Shown here: piece by piece, positions 20,855 through 31,383 of the stretch
How the letters are laid out: each line of letters opens with the position of its first letter
How positions within the stretch are numbered: position 1 is the first letter of the stretch
NCBI GenBank assembly: GCA_946902875.1
Contig: OX336348.1
Span: 15,649,741 to 15,713,740, forward strand
DNA length: 64,000 nt
Origin: Nematopogon swammerdamellus
Taxonomy: Eukaryota > Arthropoda > Insecta > Lepidoptera > Adelidae
Direction: 5' to 3'
Notes under the pieces: generated by a model
Seen by the model: the letters and a program-made list of their open reading frames with translations, nothing else
Databases searched by the model: none
What the model was told of the DNA's origin: nothing
Program-made: the position numbers and the translations under genes

Positions 20855-23345
20855 TACCTTTTCACGCCTAAACCGCTGAACAGATTTCGATAAAATATTG
20901 CACGGGGATGAATTGCATCCAGAGGACGGACATAGGCTACTTTTTGTCTCAAAAAACAACCCTTAAGGGGGTGAAATAGGGGATGAAAGTTTGTATGGGG
21001 AACTCAGCATTTCTTAAGTTAGGGATATGACAATTTATATTTGGGCTTTTGGTATGAAATAAAGAAATACGTGTTTCATCGTTTTTGCTAAATCAACCCT
21101 TAAATTAAAATAGGGGTTGATTTCAAAATTAGATTTTAGGATTTTATGAAATTTTGTACGGAGCTGAATTGCATCCTGAGGAAGAACATAGGCTACCTTT
21201 TGTCTCAAAAAAACAACCCTTAACGGGGTGAAATAGGGGATGAAAGAATGTATGGGGAACCCATCATTTCTCAAGTTAGGGATATGAAAATTCATATTTA
21301 GGCTTTTGGTATAAAATAAAGAATTACGTGTTTCAGCGTTTTTGCTAAATCAACCCTTAAATTAAAATAGGGGATGATTTCAAAATTAGGTTTTAGGATT
21401 TTAAATTATTTTAAATAATTTTATCCATACTGGGGGTGGTTTTGAAGAGCGGGGTTGAGGTACGGGGGAGGAGTCCGCGGGGAGAGGGGAAGGGAGGATA
21501 ATTTAATCTCTATCTTCTTTTCTCTATCTCTACTTCTTATAAAAGGAAACGTCTGTTTGCATGTATGTATGTATGTTTGAGGTAAACTCGGAACCACTTA
21601 ACAGATTTTTATGCGGTTTACACCAATGTAAAAAGTAGTTCTTCAGGCTCACTATAGTAGGCTATATACCATAAAGTTAAATAGCCTTAGGGTTGAGCAG
21701 TATCTAAGAAAACGGAATTTAGTGTCGAATGGTCGTAATATATGGCGTTAGCAGTTCTGTTGCGTTGCGTTGGTGTAGTGTAGAAGATACGAGTAGAATA
21801 AAGAGTAGATATCTATACTTATAAAATTGTTGGTCCTGACTGACTGATCTATTAACGCACAGCTGAAACTACTGAAAGCTGAAATTTGGAACATAGGTTT
21901 ATTTCATAACGTAAGAATCCGTTAAGAATTTTTTGGAAATTACAACTTTAAGGGGGGAAATGGGGACGACGACTTTGTATGAAAGTTTTTGTTTTTTTTT
22001 ATGTAATATTATGGTCTTATGGTCTTCCTGAACGCAGCTCGGCCTTCGGCCTCGCCCTTAATTACTTACTTTCTTCGAGAACGTTTAAAGTCTTCCTGAA
22101 CGCCGCTCGGCCTTCGGCCTCGCCCTCAGTTACTTACTTTCTTCGAGAAGGTTTATAGTCTTCCTGAACGCAGCTCGGCCTTCGGCCTCGCCCTCAGTTA
22201 CTTAGTTTCTTCGAGAAGGTTTATGGTCTTCCTGAACGTAGCTCGGCCTTCGGCCTCGCCCTTAATTACTTACTTTCTTAGATAAGGTTTATCGTCTTCC
22301 TGAACGCAGCTCGGCCTTCGGCCTCGCCCTTTGTTACTTACTTTCTTTGAGAAGGTTTATGGTCTTCCTGAACGTAGCTCGGCCTTCGGCCTCGCTTTCA
22401 GTTAATTACTTTCTTCGAGAAGGTTTATAGTTTTTCTGAATGCAGCTCGGCCTTCGGCCTCGCCCTTAGTTACATACTTTCTTCGAGAAGGTTTATGGTC
22501 TTCCTGAACGTAGCTCGCCCTTCGGCCTCGCTTTCAGTTACTTACTTTCTTCGAGAAGGTTTATAGTCTTTCTGAATGCAGCTCGGCCTTCGGCCTCGCC
22601 CTTAGTTACATACTTTCTTCGATAAGGTTTATAGTCTTCCTGAACGCAGCTCGGCCTTCGGCCTCGCCCTTAATTACTTACTTTCTTTGAGAAAGTTTAT
22701 AGTCTTCCTGAACGCAGCTCGGCCTTCGGCCTTGCCCTTAGTTACTTACATTCTTTGAGAAGGTTTATGGTATTCCTGAACGTAGCTCGGCCTTCGGCCT
22801 CGCTTTCAGTTACTTACTTTTTTCGAGAAGGTTTATAGTTTTCTGAACGCAGCTCGGCCTTCGGCCTCGCCCTTAGTTACATACTTTCTTAGATAAGGTT
22901 TATCGCCTTCCTGAACGCAGGTCGGCCTTCGGCCTCGCCCTCAGTTACTTACTGTCTTCGTGAAGGTTCTTGGTCTTTCTGAACGCAGCTCGGCCTTCGG
23001 CCTCGCCCTTAGTTACTTACTTTCTTCGATAAGGTTTATAGTCTTCCTGAACGCAGCTCGGCCTTCGGCCTCGCCCTCAGTTACTTACTGTCTTCGAGAA
23101 GTTTCATGGTCTTCCTGAACGCAGCTCGGCGTTCGGCCTCGCCGTTAGTTACTTACTTTATTTGACAAGGTTTATCGTTTACCTTAACGCAGCTTGCCTT
23201 CGCCTTCGCCCTTACTCGTACTTACTTTCTTAGATATGGTTTATCGACTTCCTGAACGCAGCTCGGCCTTCGGCCTCGCCCATAGTTACTTACTGTCTTC
23301 TTTGAAATACGAATTTCACGCGAGCGGAGCCGCGGGCTCAGCTAG
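20780..23345 (+). mobile_element. Non-autonomous Helitron carrying a satellite array
   Basis: It starts TCCATACTAATATTATAAA (20780) and ends with a GCGGAGCCGCGGG segment and CTAG at 23342-23345, with host A before and T after, as expected for Helitrons. A TCTG microsatellite (20817-20852) follows the 5' end. Further degraded Helitron-like 5' ends appear inside at about 21530 and 21815, so it is composite. No Rep/helicase frame. Confidence 0.8.
22020..23300 (-). repeat. 68-bp satellite array inside the Helitron
   Basis: About 19 monomers with core GCTCGGCCTTCGGCCTCGCC, considerably diverged from one another (more than the arrays at 27.9, 39.7 and 62.1 kb). Confidence 0.9.
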
Positions 23346-23936
23346 TTGTAATATAATCTTACAAATTCTCTGAAAAATAAGTGGGTGAAAAGTGGTAAAA
23401 ACTTTCGAAAATGCATTTTATATTCTCGTTACAAATACGTCCATACAAAAAACGCTCGCGCACGGCAACGGCCCAAAATTTAGAATGTTCAAAGACAGTT
23501 CAGTGAAAAACTATTTATTCTGTAAGTGTTTGAATTTATTTAGATGATTCTTAGTCTTATTGACTCTAAGCTCAATGAAGCATTTTTCGTATTAGGTGCA
23601 TTTGGAAAAAATGGCGAGGGAAATAGCAAAGGCATTTTTGAACGATTTTACCACTTTTCAATCACATATTTTTAAGGGAGTTTATAAGATTAAATTAAAA
23701 ATAATGTATTCACATTATACCTTGAATCTTTACATAACTATAGGCATATAAATTATAGTTAAATCACTTGAAATATGGGTATGGTTAGGGAAATACGAAG
23801 TGCTTTTGCCTAGTACCCCCCCTTAAAGCTATTATTATACACAAGATGGGAACGCAGGACACAGAGGCAATGAAGGCTATATTATTGCAATTTGATTATG
23901 TTTACCTTAATCGACGAAAGGTATGCTGACAACAAT
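23346..23936. other. Right part of the TTAA element and flank
   Basis: 23346-23822 is the TTAA element; 23827-23936 is the flank between it and the LTR retrotransposon. No gene seen. Confidence 0.6.
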
Positions 23937-23941
23937 GTTTG

Positions 23942-24050
23942 TGATAAATATGCGGTTGGTGTTTACCATCTTTGTTGACACACACACAAAAACAATCAAC
24001 AAAACACAATCAGGTTCCAGTGCGCGCGCACTTTACGAACATACATATTA
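23942..24050 (-). repeat. 3' LTR of the Mag-like element
   Basis: 109 bp, matching 32103-32209 with a handful of changes; identity stops exactly at both edges. Confidence 0.88.
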
Positions 24051-24073
24051 AATTAAAAGTTACTTAGAAGTAT

Positions 24074-24232
24074 CTACGTTTTATAGTTTATAACTTTTCG
24101 CGGTCTCAACACCCGCGCAGGAACCTCGGAAGACGTAGTGGCCGTTCTTGTAACGGCAGCTGCTGCTGGGTCAGCCACGGCGAACTCTCCCTCTATCCCA
24201 TCGGCGGCAAGTAGAACCTTCTTACTATCATT
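24074..24232 (-). pseudogene. Pol C-terminus of the Mag-like element
   Basis: The minus strand is open over about 52 codons, ending ...PARVLRPRKVINYKT and a stop at 24074, 23 bases before the 3' LTR. A tail rich in Arg/Pro/Lys is usual at the end of gypsy Pol after the integrase. Its upstream side is cut by the 24233-24840 insert, and the integrase catalytic core (DDE) is missing. Confidence 0.6.
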
Positions 24233-24840
24233 TTATTGATTTACGTTTTGTTTATAGACGTCCAGAGATACCAACCTTCCGGTCACAAAATCCAGACGTC
24301 TACAACCTGCACTCTTGCGAGTACAGTGATCATGTATGCCAGATCGAGGCCCCATAGCTGCTCTGTCGAACATCCGTTCTTCCGAAAATATCCCATGGGA
24401 AACACAGGCTGTGACCTTTCCCCAGCCGATCCGAGCCACCACCCGTCCACCCGAAGGAACCCCCGACCGAAGTCGAGAGCCGGGGGTGAAGCCTTCACTG
24501 CCACTGGGGTCCGCACCCTATCCAACCACAACCTGTGCCCAGGGCCTCAGCGTTTTGTACTAGCCGAACGGCTTTTGTTTTCACCAGCTATGTATATGCG
24601 TGGAAGTGCATATGACCACCACCTAATGTGTACCGGGGATCCACCGGTCTCGAATGACAGACTCACGTCAGCGTCATTAGCTCGTGAGAAATCCATCCCA
24701 CATCCACATATAAGTGTGTGTTGCACCGACATACCGATCTACATTATTCGCATGTCTACCAATTCTCCACATTGGTTACGGAGCTCTAAGTCCACACATT
24801 ATTTATATCAGTGACGCCCGTTACACCGCCCAGTTGCGCG
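24233..24840 (-). mobile_element. Unassigned ~0.6 kb insert in the integrase
   Basis: Sequence unrelated to gypsy Pol lies between the H2C2 region and the Pol C-terminus. On the minus strand it ends AATCAATAAAATG, which looks like the 3' end of a non-LTR retroelement (the R1-type suggestion is a guess). A 192-codon frame on the plus strand over it is open but composition-driven and unrecognised. Confidence 0.45.
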
Positions 24841-25700
24841 ATAGGGTAGCCACCTCCTGTGTAATTCTTTTAGCATTTTATCTCTATAAATAGTTGGTAC
24901 GACCAACTTGTGACCACGCATTAGGCAACCCGCTTCACACTCCAACTGCAGCGTACAATGGAAATATGGTGCTAGACGGTCATTCACGTTCTTTGGCGGC
25001 CAGCCGTTTAGCACTTGACTTACTACAGCACTCAGCAATTCATCGGAGCTGGTTTCACGTCGTATGTCCTCCCGCGTCACCGGCAGATCTCCGTCTGATA
25101 CAAAATTTATATATGAGGCGCGGTCCTCCGAACAGGAACACCAGTCGGCCGGTCCCCCCTCCCTCATGTTGTGCCTGCCTACGAGTGGAGGCAGGGAAGC
25201 ACGGGACAGGTAATCAGCTGCATTTTCTGTACCTTTAACATACTCAATTTTAAAGTTATACCCTGAAAGGAAAAGTGCATACCTCTGCAGTCGGTTTGCT
25301 ATCATTTCCGGAATACCTTTGTTAGGCCCAAAAATGGCTAGAAGTGGCTTGTAGTCTGTTTTCAAAGTAAACGGGTCCTTGCGGCCATACAAATAGTGAT
25401 GGAAACGCCTTACTCAAAATATTATAGCCGTCGCTTCCTTTTGCAACTGACTATAATTCTTTTCAGCCGTAGTGAGGGATCTTGATGCATACGATAGCGG
25501 TCTCTCCAACCCGCCTTCTATCTGCGATAAAATAGCGCTTAATCCGTTCGGACTCGCGTCAGTGATGAGCTGCAATTGCAATTGAGGATTAAAATGTGCC
25601 AACCATCTCTCCGATGCTAGCTCTAACTTAATTCGGTTGACCGCTCCACTTCCAGTTCACGTCTTTACGCAAAAGATTGTTAAGTGGGCTCAATACCGAC
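24841..25700 (-). pseudogene. RNase H and integrase zinc-binding part of gypsy Pol
   Basis: The minus strand reads LSPLNNLLRKDVNWKW (RT-RNase H linker, about 25690), a frame disturbance, then LQLITDASPNGLSAILSQ (RNase H with its first catalytic Asp) and LSYASRSLTTAEKNYSQLQKEA. An in-frame TGA interrupts at 25411-25413. The frame goes on with YGRKDPFTLKTDYKPLLAIF (second Asp region), KIEYVKGTENAADYLSRA (end of RNase H) and the start of the integrase zinc region (MLKELHR). The text is lost where the next insert begins. Clearly an inactive copy. Confidence 0.85.
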
Positions 25701-25759
25701 GATTCATTGAATTATTAAATTAATTTCGTGCGGTGCCCTACCTATCGTAAAAAAAATTC

Positions 25760-26312
25760 AAGTCAGGTGCGAGCTGTGTTCCCGCACCGAGGGTTCCGTA
25801 TCTTATAATTAGGGTTTATATATTAGCGTAATTTTTTAGGGTTCGGTACCCATACTGAAGCCTATTACTAAGCCTGCGGCGCCGTCCATCTGTCTGTCTG
25901 TCCGTTGGTCCGAGGGCTGTATCTTTTAAACCGTAATAGGTAGCCGGATGAAATTTTCACAGAATATTATGTGTTATTTGGCGGATATGCCAAAAAAAAA
26001 AAGGAAAAAAATAAAGGGTTCCCCATACAATTATCATAATAAATGAAGAAGAGCGCCATCTATCGAATGAACATTTAATAACATTTTAACTAAAAAAAGT
26101 ATGAACCGAAAAGTATAACAATGGTCACCGATAGATGGAAGGCGGGAAACGAAGCACTCAATATTTTTACACTATTGTAAAAACGGTAAACTGTGTGCAA
26201 TTAAAAATTATAGTGCAAACTCCAAAGTAAAACAACAAAATAAACACCGGCCAATTACTTGGCGGTACGGAGTCCTCGGTGCGCGAGTCCTACTCGCAGT
26301 TGACCGGTTTTT
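25760..26312. mobile_element. TIR element with GCACCGAGG...TCCGTA ends
   Basis: The left end (CGCACCGAGGGTTCCGTA, about 25791) and right end (TACGGAGTCCTCGGTGCG, about 26264) are inverted, and their outer 15-20 bases also agree loosely (TCAGGTGCGAG against TCAACTGCGAG). This is a common type of lepidopteran DNA transposon remnant; superfamily not determined. It lies within the gap of the gypsy RT. Confidence 0.6.
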
Positions 26313-26440
26313 TTTTTCCTAAACATTTAATACATTTTATACGAATTCCAGTACTACAAAAAGTAAAAATCTTTAGGTATTTACAAGTTATTAATTGTAG
26401 CCATTTAATTTCATGGATGCAATTTATTAAATTGTGATAT

Positions 26441-26645
26441 TTTATGTCGTGTATGTCGTAAAAGGCGACTAAGGGATATTAGTCCCTTCTCTATATTACT
26501 AGGTGGTAGGGTTTAACCCGCCCGGGTTGGTACCACCACACTGAATGAAAGGTCGGCCGAAACGGCTATGTAAATAGTTTGTGTTTTTCGTCCAGTTCAG
26601 TGTAGCCGGCACGACCGAAGGGAAGCACTGACGTGGCACCAATTC
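26441..26645 (+). mobile_element. SINE fragment in gypsy RT
   Basis: It shares the body GTGGTAGGGTTTAACCCGCC with the SINEs at 54030, 57882 and 59397. It starts with GTCGTAAAAGGCGACTAAGG and stops inside the SINE at GGCACCAATTCACCA, adjoining RT sequence. Confidence 0.8.
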
Positions 26646-26651
26646 ACCATA

Positions 26652-26860
26652 CCAAGAAAATATTTCAGCTGACTTACATTCCCGGGTGATGTAGCTTGCA
26701 ATACTGCTTTAGCCTTTTCTTTAGATTTATGTAGGCTGTCCTTATCAATAAACATTTTTCGGATTGTAATATGAGACCGGCATCTCTTAATCTATCTAAC
26801 ACTAGGTGTAAGCGCTTAATGTGTTCTTGGCTATTACGGCCCGTTATGAGGATATCATCT
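26652..26860 (-). pseudogene. Gypsy RT, catalytic LDD motif to thumb
   Basis: The minus strand reads LDDILITGRNSQEHIKRL, then LRDAGLILQSEKC, with the catalytic Asp pair at about 26850-26858. After the Cys codon there is a short deletion with frame change, then HKSKEKAKAVLQA and VSQLKYFLGMVNW. The other half of the same RT ends at 30377 at the same FLDD motif, so the 3.5 kb insert between sits exactly in the catalytic loop. Confidence 0.88.
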
Positions 26861-26866
26861 AAAAAA

Positions 26867-27878
26867 ATAAAGTTTAAAAAACTGTAACCCGACTATGGAA
26901 AAAAGGAACTATTATTAAAAAAACTAAAAAAGTTTCAAAACCTTTACCATAAATAAAATAAACTAAAAAGTAAGAAACAAGACATTTGGGAGCCATGGCA
27001 GTGCTTCCTTCGGACGTTGCTATCATCGTCTTATTGGGTAAGAGCAGTCTTTTGATTTTCCTGTTTATTTAGTTTTATTGAAGTCTTCTGGCAGTTTCAC
27101 ATTAATAACGTTATAATTAAATTGAAATGCCGTAGTCGTGCGTTGTCAGCTATAAAAAAAATTATGCTTGATTGACGGCATCTCGTTGTTAATTTTGCGA
27201 TCATGCTGAGGAAGGGGAAGAGAGGGAGTGAGGGAGTGAGGGAGTGATGGAAGGGAAGAGGGAATGAGGGAGGGAGGTAAAGATAATATTTTGCCTCGAC
27301 TCATACAACAGCAATCGGCCACAATAATATAATCCTATAACCTTTCATTTATTCATTAGAGTTACTCAGTAGTAGTAGATAAATAACACATAATTCTGTA
27401 AAAATTTCAACTGTCTACCTATTACGGTTCCAAAGATACAGCAGTAGGACGGACAGACGGACGGACAGACAGACAGACGGAGTAGGCTTAAATATAATAT
27501 TAAATATAATCCGTACGGGATACGGAAACCTAAAGAAAAGTATTTTCGTATATTTAAAGTTAAGTAGATAATTTTTTTTATAGCTGACAACGCACGACTA
27601 CGGCATTTCAATTTAATTATAACGTTATTAATGTGAAACTGCCAGAAGACTTCAATAAAACTAAATAAACAGGAAAATCAAAAGACTGCTCTTACCCAAT
27701 AAGACGATGATAGCAACGTCCGAAGGAAGCACTGCCATGGCTCCCAAATGTCTTGTTTCTTACTTTTTAGTTTATTTTATTTATGGTAAAGGTTTTGAAA
27801 CTTTTTTAGTTTTTTTAATAATAGTTCCTTTTTTCCATAGTCGGGTTACAGTTTTTTAAACTTTATTTTTTATTTCAT
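26867..27878. repeat. Fold-back with ~300-bp arms
   Basis: The arms 26867-27165 and 27570-27878 are near-perfect reverse complements, each with CCCGACTATGG/CCATAGTCGGG. The about 400-bp centre has a GAGGGAGT run (27225-27275) and a GACGGACAGAC run. Confidence 0.9.
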
Positions 27879-27904
27879 TATTTTTAGTAATATTACATAA
27901 ATAA

Positions 27905-28730
27905 AACTCCTCGAATAAGTAAGTAACTGAGGGCGAGGCCGAAGGCCGAGCTGCGGTTAAGAATACCATAAACCTTCTCGAAGACAGTAAGTAACTATGG
28001 GTGAGGCCGAAGGCCGAGCTGCGTTCAGGAAGACGAATAACCTTCTCGAAGAGAGTAAGTAACTGTGGGCGAGGCCGAAGGCCGAGCTGCGTTCAGGAAG
28101 ACGATAAACCTTCTCGAAGACAGTAAGTAACCATGGGCGAGGCCGAAGGCCGAGCTGCGTTCAAGAAGACGATAAACCTTCTCGAAGACAGTAAGTAACT
28201 ATGGGCGAGGCCGAAGGCCGAGCTGCGTTCAAGAAGACGACAAACGTTCTCGAAGACAGTAAGTAACTATGGGCGAGGTCGAAGGCCGAGCTGCGTTCAG
28301 GAAGTCGATAAACCTTCTCGAAGGCAGTAAGTAACTATGGGCGAGGCCAAATGCCGAGCTGCGTTCAGGTAGACAAATAACCTTCTCGAAGACAGTAAGT
28401 AACTATGGGCGAGGCCGAAGGCCGAGCTGCGTTCAGGAAGACGATAAACCTGCTCGAAGACAGTAAGTAACTATGAGCGAGGCCGAAGGCCGAGCTGCGT
28501 TCAGGAAGACGATAAACCTGCTCGAAGACAGTAAGTAACTATGAGCGAGGCCGAAGGCCGAGCTGCGTTCAGGAAGTCGATAAACCTTCTCGAAGGCAGT
28601 AAGTAACTATGGGCGAGGCCAAAAGCCGAGCTGCGTTCAGGTAGACAAATAACCTTCTCGAAGACAGTAAGTAACTATGGGCGAGGCCGAAGGCCGAGCT
28701 GCGTTCAAGAAGACGATAAACCTTCTCGAA
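27905..28730 (+). repeat. 68-bp satellite array
   Basis: About 12 monomers (GGCGAGGCCGAAGGCCGAGC core). The order and variants of monomers match the reverse complement of the array at 62140-63580. Confidence 0.92.
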
Positions 28731-28731
28731 A

Positions 28732-29290
28732 ACTTTATCCTATTCTATCCTATCCTATCCTATCCTATCCTATCCTATCCTATCCTATCCTATCCTATCC
28801 TATCCTACCCTACCCTATCCTATCCTATCCTATCCTATCCTATCCTATCCTATCCTATCCTATCCTATCCTATCCTATGCTATGCTATGCTATGCTATGC
28901 TATGCTATGCTATGCTATGCTATGCTATGCTATGCTATGCTATGCTATGCTATGCTATGCTATGCTATGCTATGCTATGCTATGCTATGCTATGCTATGC
29001 TATGCTATGCTATGCTATGCTATGCTATGCTATGCTATGCTATGCTATGCTATGCTATGCTATGCTATGCTATGCTATGCTATGCTATGCTATGCTATGC
29101 TATGCTATGCTATGCTATGCTATGCTATGCTATGCTATGCCATGCCATGCCATGCTATGCTATGCTATGCTATGCTATGCTATGCTATGCTATGCTATGC
29201 TATGCTATCCTATCCTATCCTATCCTATCCTATCCTATCCTATCCTATCCTATCCTATGCTATCCTATGCTATCCTATCCTATCCTATCC
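28732..29290. repeat. TCCTA then TGCTA pentanucleotide array
   Basis: About 110 pentamers: TCCTA, then TGCTA with a few TGCCA, then TCCTA again. All long reading frames here are repeats of Leu-Cys-Tyr-Ala or Ile-Leu-Ser-Tyr-Pro and are not genes. Confidence 0.97.
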
Positions 29291-29303
29291 TCACCTCACA
29301 TAC

Positions 29304-29598
29304 TGTTTGCCAGGTTGAGCGGCGGTGAAGAATTCAGTAAGCTCGATTTGTCGTCTGCATACAATCAGCTTGAATTAGAAGACGAGTCACAGAATTTGAA
29401 ATGCATAAATACACATAAGGGACTTTTTAAGTATACGCGCCTAGTGTTCGGGCTGTCGTCTGCGCCAGCAGTTTTCCAGAGGACCTTAGAAACGATTTTA
29501 GAAGGCATTACCGGTGTGCTCGTATTTTTACCCGACTATGGCAGAGCCAAAAAGGAGGGTAATGTGGTTGGCAGTCTATGTGGCTGGGTATGTACGGT
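29304..29598 (+). pseudogene. Inverted copy of the gypsy RT / insertion junction (filler)
   Basis: This is the reverse complement of about 30309-30603. It includes RT text (FARLSGGEEFSKLDLSSAYN to LEGITGVLVF) and the adjoining first about 70 bases of the composite element's own end (PDYGRAKKEG...). The conceptual proteins of the two copies are the same over about 98 residues. It is sandwiched between pentanucleotide arrays. Confidence 0.9.
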
Positions 29599-29936
29599 AT
29601 GCTATGCTATGCTATGCTATGCTATGCTATGCTATGCTATGCTATGCTATGCTATGCTATGCTATGCTATGCTATGCTATGCTATGCTATGCTATGCTAT
29701 GCTATGCTATGCTATGCTATGCTATGCTATGCTATGCTATGCTATGCTATGCTATGCTATGCTATGCTATGCTATGCTATGCTATGCTATGCTATGCTAT
29801 GCTATGCTATGCTATGCTATCCTATCCTATCCTATCCTATCCTATCCTATCCTATCCTATCCTATCCTATCCTATCCTATCCTATCCTATCCTATCCTAT
29901 GCTATCCTATGCTATGCTATCCTATCCTATCCTATA
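29596..29936. repeat. TGCTA then TCCTA pentanucleotide array
   Basis: About 68 pentamers continuing after the filler fragment. Confidence 0.97.
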
Positions 29937-30371
29937 AGGTAAGAAGGGAATAATAAATATGGCAAAATAAATATCTGAATTTGAATCTGAAGGGACCTAC
30001 AGTTTTACGTGGAATCCGAACTACGGTTGGGCTTATAATTTTTTATTTCATTCATTTTGGTTTAAACCATTAAGGTGTCTTATATTTTTGAAATCGCCTT
30101 TAGAAGCTCTTGACAATGATACCCCACTCGGTGGGGTTTGAAGAAAATATTTTTGTAAAGTGTGACAATATGGGGTCCCACGGCCGCCATTTTTTATTTA
30201 TGGAAAAATTTGGTACCCCATGACAAGGGGACCATCATAACAAATCGATTGACACCACGATCATCAAAATCGAATGAGTAGTTTAGCAGTTACGGTGGAA
30301 CATCCGTACATACCCAGCCACATAGACTGCCAACCACATTACCCTCCTTTTTGGCTCTGCCATAGTCGGGT

Positions 30372-31062
30372 AAAAATACGAGCACACCGGTAATGCCTTC
30401 TAAAATCGTTTCTAAGGTCCTCTGGAAAACTGCTGGCGCAGACGACAGCCCGAACACTAGGCGCGTATACTTAAAAAGTCCCTTATGTGTATTTATGCAT
30501 TTCAAATTCTGTGACTCGTCTTCTAATTCAAGCTGATTGTATGCAGACGACAAATCGAGCTTACTGAATTCTTCACCGCCGCTCAACCTGGCAAACAGTT
30601 CCTCTATCTTAGGTAGTGGGTATTGATCTAACTCCAGCTGTTTGTTGATTGACACTGAGTAATCTGCACATAGGCGAATATCGCCATTTGCTTTTAATAT
30701 AGGAACTACAGGCGATGCGTATTCCGAGTACGTTACAGGTACGAGTACCCCATCTTTCACCAACCTGTCGATCTCCCATCCCACCTTTTCTTTAAGAGCG
30801 AACGCTACTGTCCTAGCTCTAAAAAAAATTGGCTTGGAGTTTGGTTTTACGTTTAGGCGTACCTTGCCCTTATTGTACCTACCTAATTTTTTTGAAAATA
30901 TCTCCGGGGACAATATTTTATTTTCCCTTTTCACATTTTCCACACCACTTTTATCTTCGCAAAACCGAATAGGACCTAATGCCAAGTTAAATGCAGATAT
31001 GAAGTCTCTACCTAGTAACGATACCTTAGCCTTAGGAATTACATAAATATCCAGGTCTTGGG
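30372..31062 (-). pseudogene. Gypsy protease end and RT N-terminal half
   Basis: The minus strand reads DIYVIPKAKVSLLGRDF (the LLGRD retropepsin end), GPIRFCEDK, a linker, then RT: PVVPILKANGDIRLCADYSV, QYPLPKIEELFARLSGG, FSKLDLSSAYNQLEL (motif A Asp), YTRLVFGLSSAPAVFQRTLE, and VLVFL, where the composite element begins (30371). Motif order and spacing are those of Ty3/gypsy RT of the Mag/K02A2.6 type. A one-frame shift near 31062 separates it from the protease. Confidence 0.9.
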
Positions 31063-31383
31063 TTTGATTGTAGGCAGGCGTACCGTTCCGAGAGTTTGAA
31101 TACGTCCACCAGTATAGTTTACTAATTTTATCTTACTAGGCGCGAGGTGAAATTTCTTCAAATGTTTTCGGTACAAGCTTTCTGGTATCGCGGTGACGTA
31201 CGACCCGCTATCTACTTGAAAATGTACGTCCACCATACCAGCCAACCTTACTGTTTGAGTCATCGGCCTGCCGTTCAAACACTGAATATTGTAAACTACT
31301 AGCTCACCGTGATAGCCGCCAATCCAGACAACACATTCATTCTCAACACAATTCAGAGCCTTGCGAGGGCACATTTTTTTCAA
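31062..31383 (-). pseudogene. Gypsy zinc knuckle and retropepsin
   Basis: The minus strand begins in the second zinc knuckle of Gag (CNLCREDGHLKKMC; C-x2-C-x4-H-x4-C) and runs into the aspartic protease with its active site VHFQVDSGSYVTAIPESLY (DSG). The frame changes within the zinc-knuckle pair at about 31400 and again near 31062. Gag and Pol may have been joined by frameshifting originally, but the position inside the knuckle pair looks like mutation. Confidence 0.85.

Larger units (their letters stand above)
20469..23822. mobile_element. TTAA-flanked (piggyBac-type) non-autonomous element
   Basis: The ends are inverted: GGGGGGGTACTAGGC at 20469 and GCCTAGTACCCCCCC ending 23822. Both sides carry TTAA (20465-20468 and 23823-23826), the target duplication of piggyBac-type elements. 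Its own sequence is 20469-20779 and 23346-23822; the rest is a Helitron inserted in it. A piece of its right part (about 23460-23571) is repeated at 50915-51032. No transposase frame. Confidence 0.82.
26867..30371 (-). mobile_element. Composite fold-back / satellite / pentanucleotide element (copy A)
   Basis: Inserted into the RT active-site codons with an AAAAA target (26862-26866 and 30372-30376). From its right end: ACCCGACTATGGCAGAGCC (30371 leftwards), about 430 bp of unique sequence, TGCTA/TCCTA arrays with a filler piece of gypsy RT, the 68-bp satellite (27905-28730) and a large fold-back (26867-27878). No transposase gene. Copy B begins at 61309 and runs off the window; rearranged copies lie at 36766-41710. 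Confidence 0.85.

Noticed and set aside
24236..24814. 192-codon plus-strand frame
   Set aside because: It lies antisense to gypsy Pol remains and an unassigned insert, has no recognisable domain, and is rich in Ser/Pro/Arg as expected from composition.
28732..29290. Possible telomeric repeat
   Set aside because: The insect telomere unit is TTAGG. The unit here (TCCTA, complement TAGGA) is not a rotation of it.
28677..29953. Long frames of several hundred codons reading Leu-Cys-Tyr-Ala or Leu-Ser-Tyr-Pro
   Set aside because: They are translations of TCCTA/TGCTA pentanucleotide arrays, where a stop-free frame is automatic. The same holds at 37713-38189, 38398-38912 and 61726-62195.
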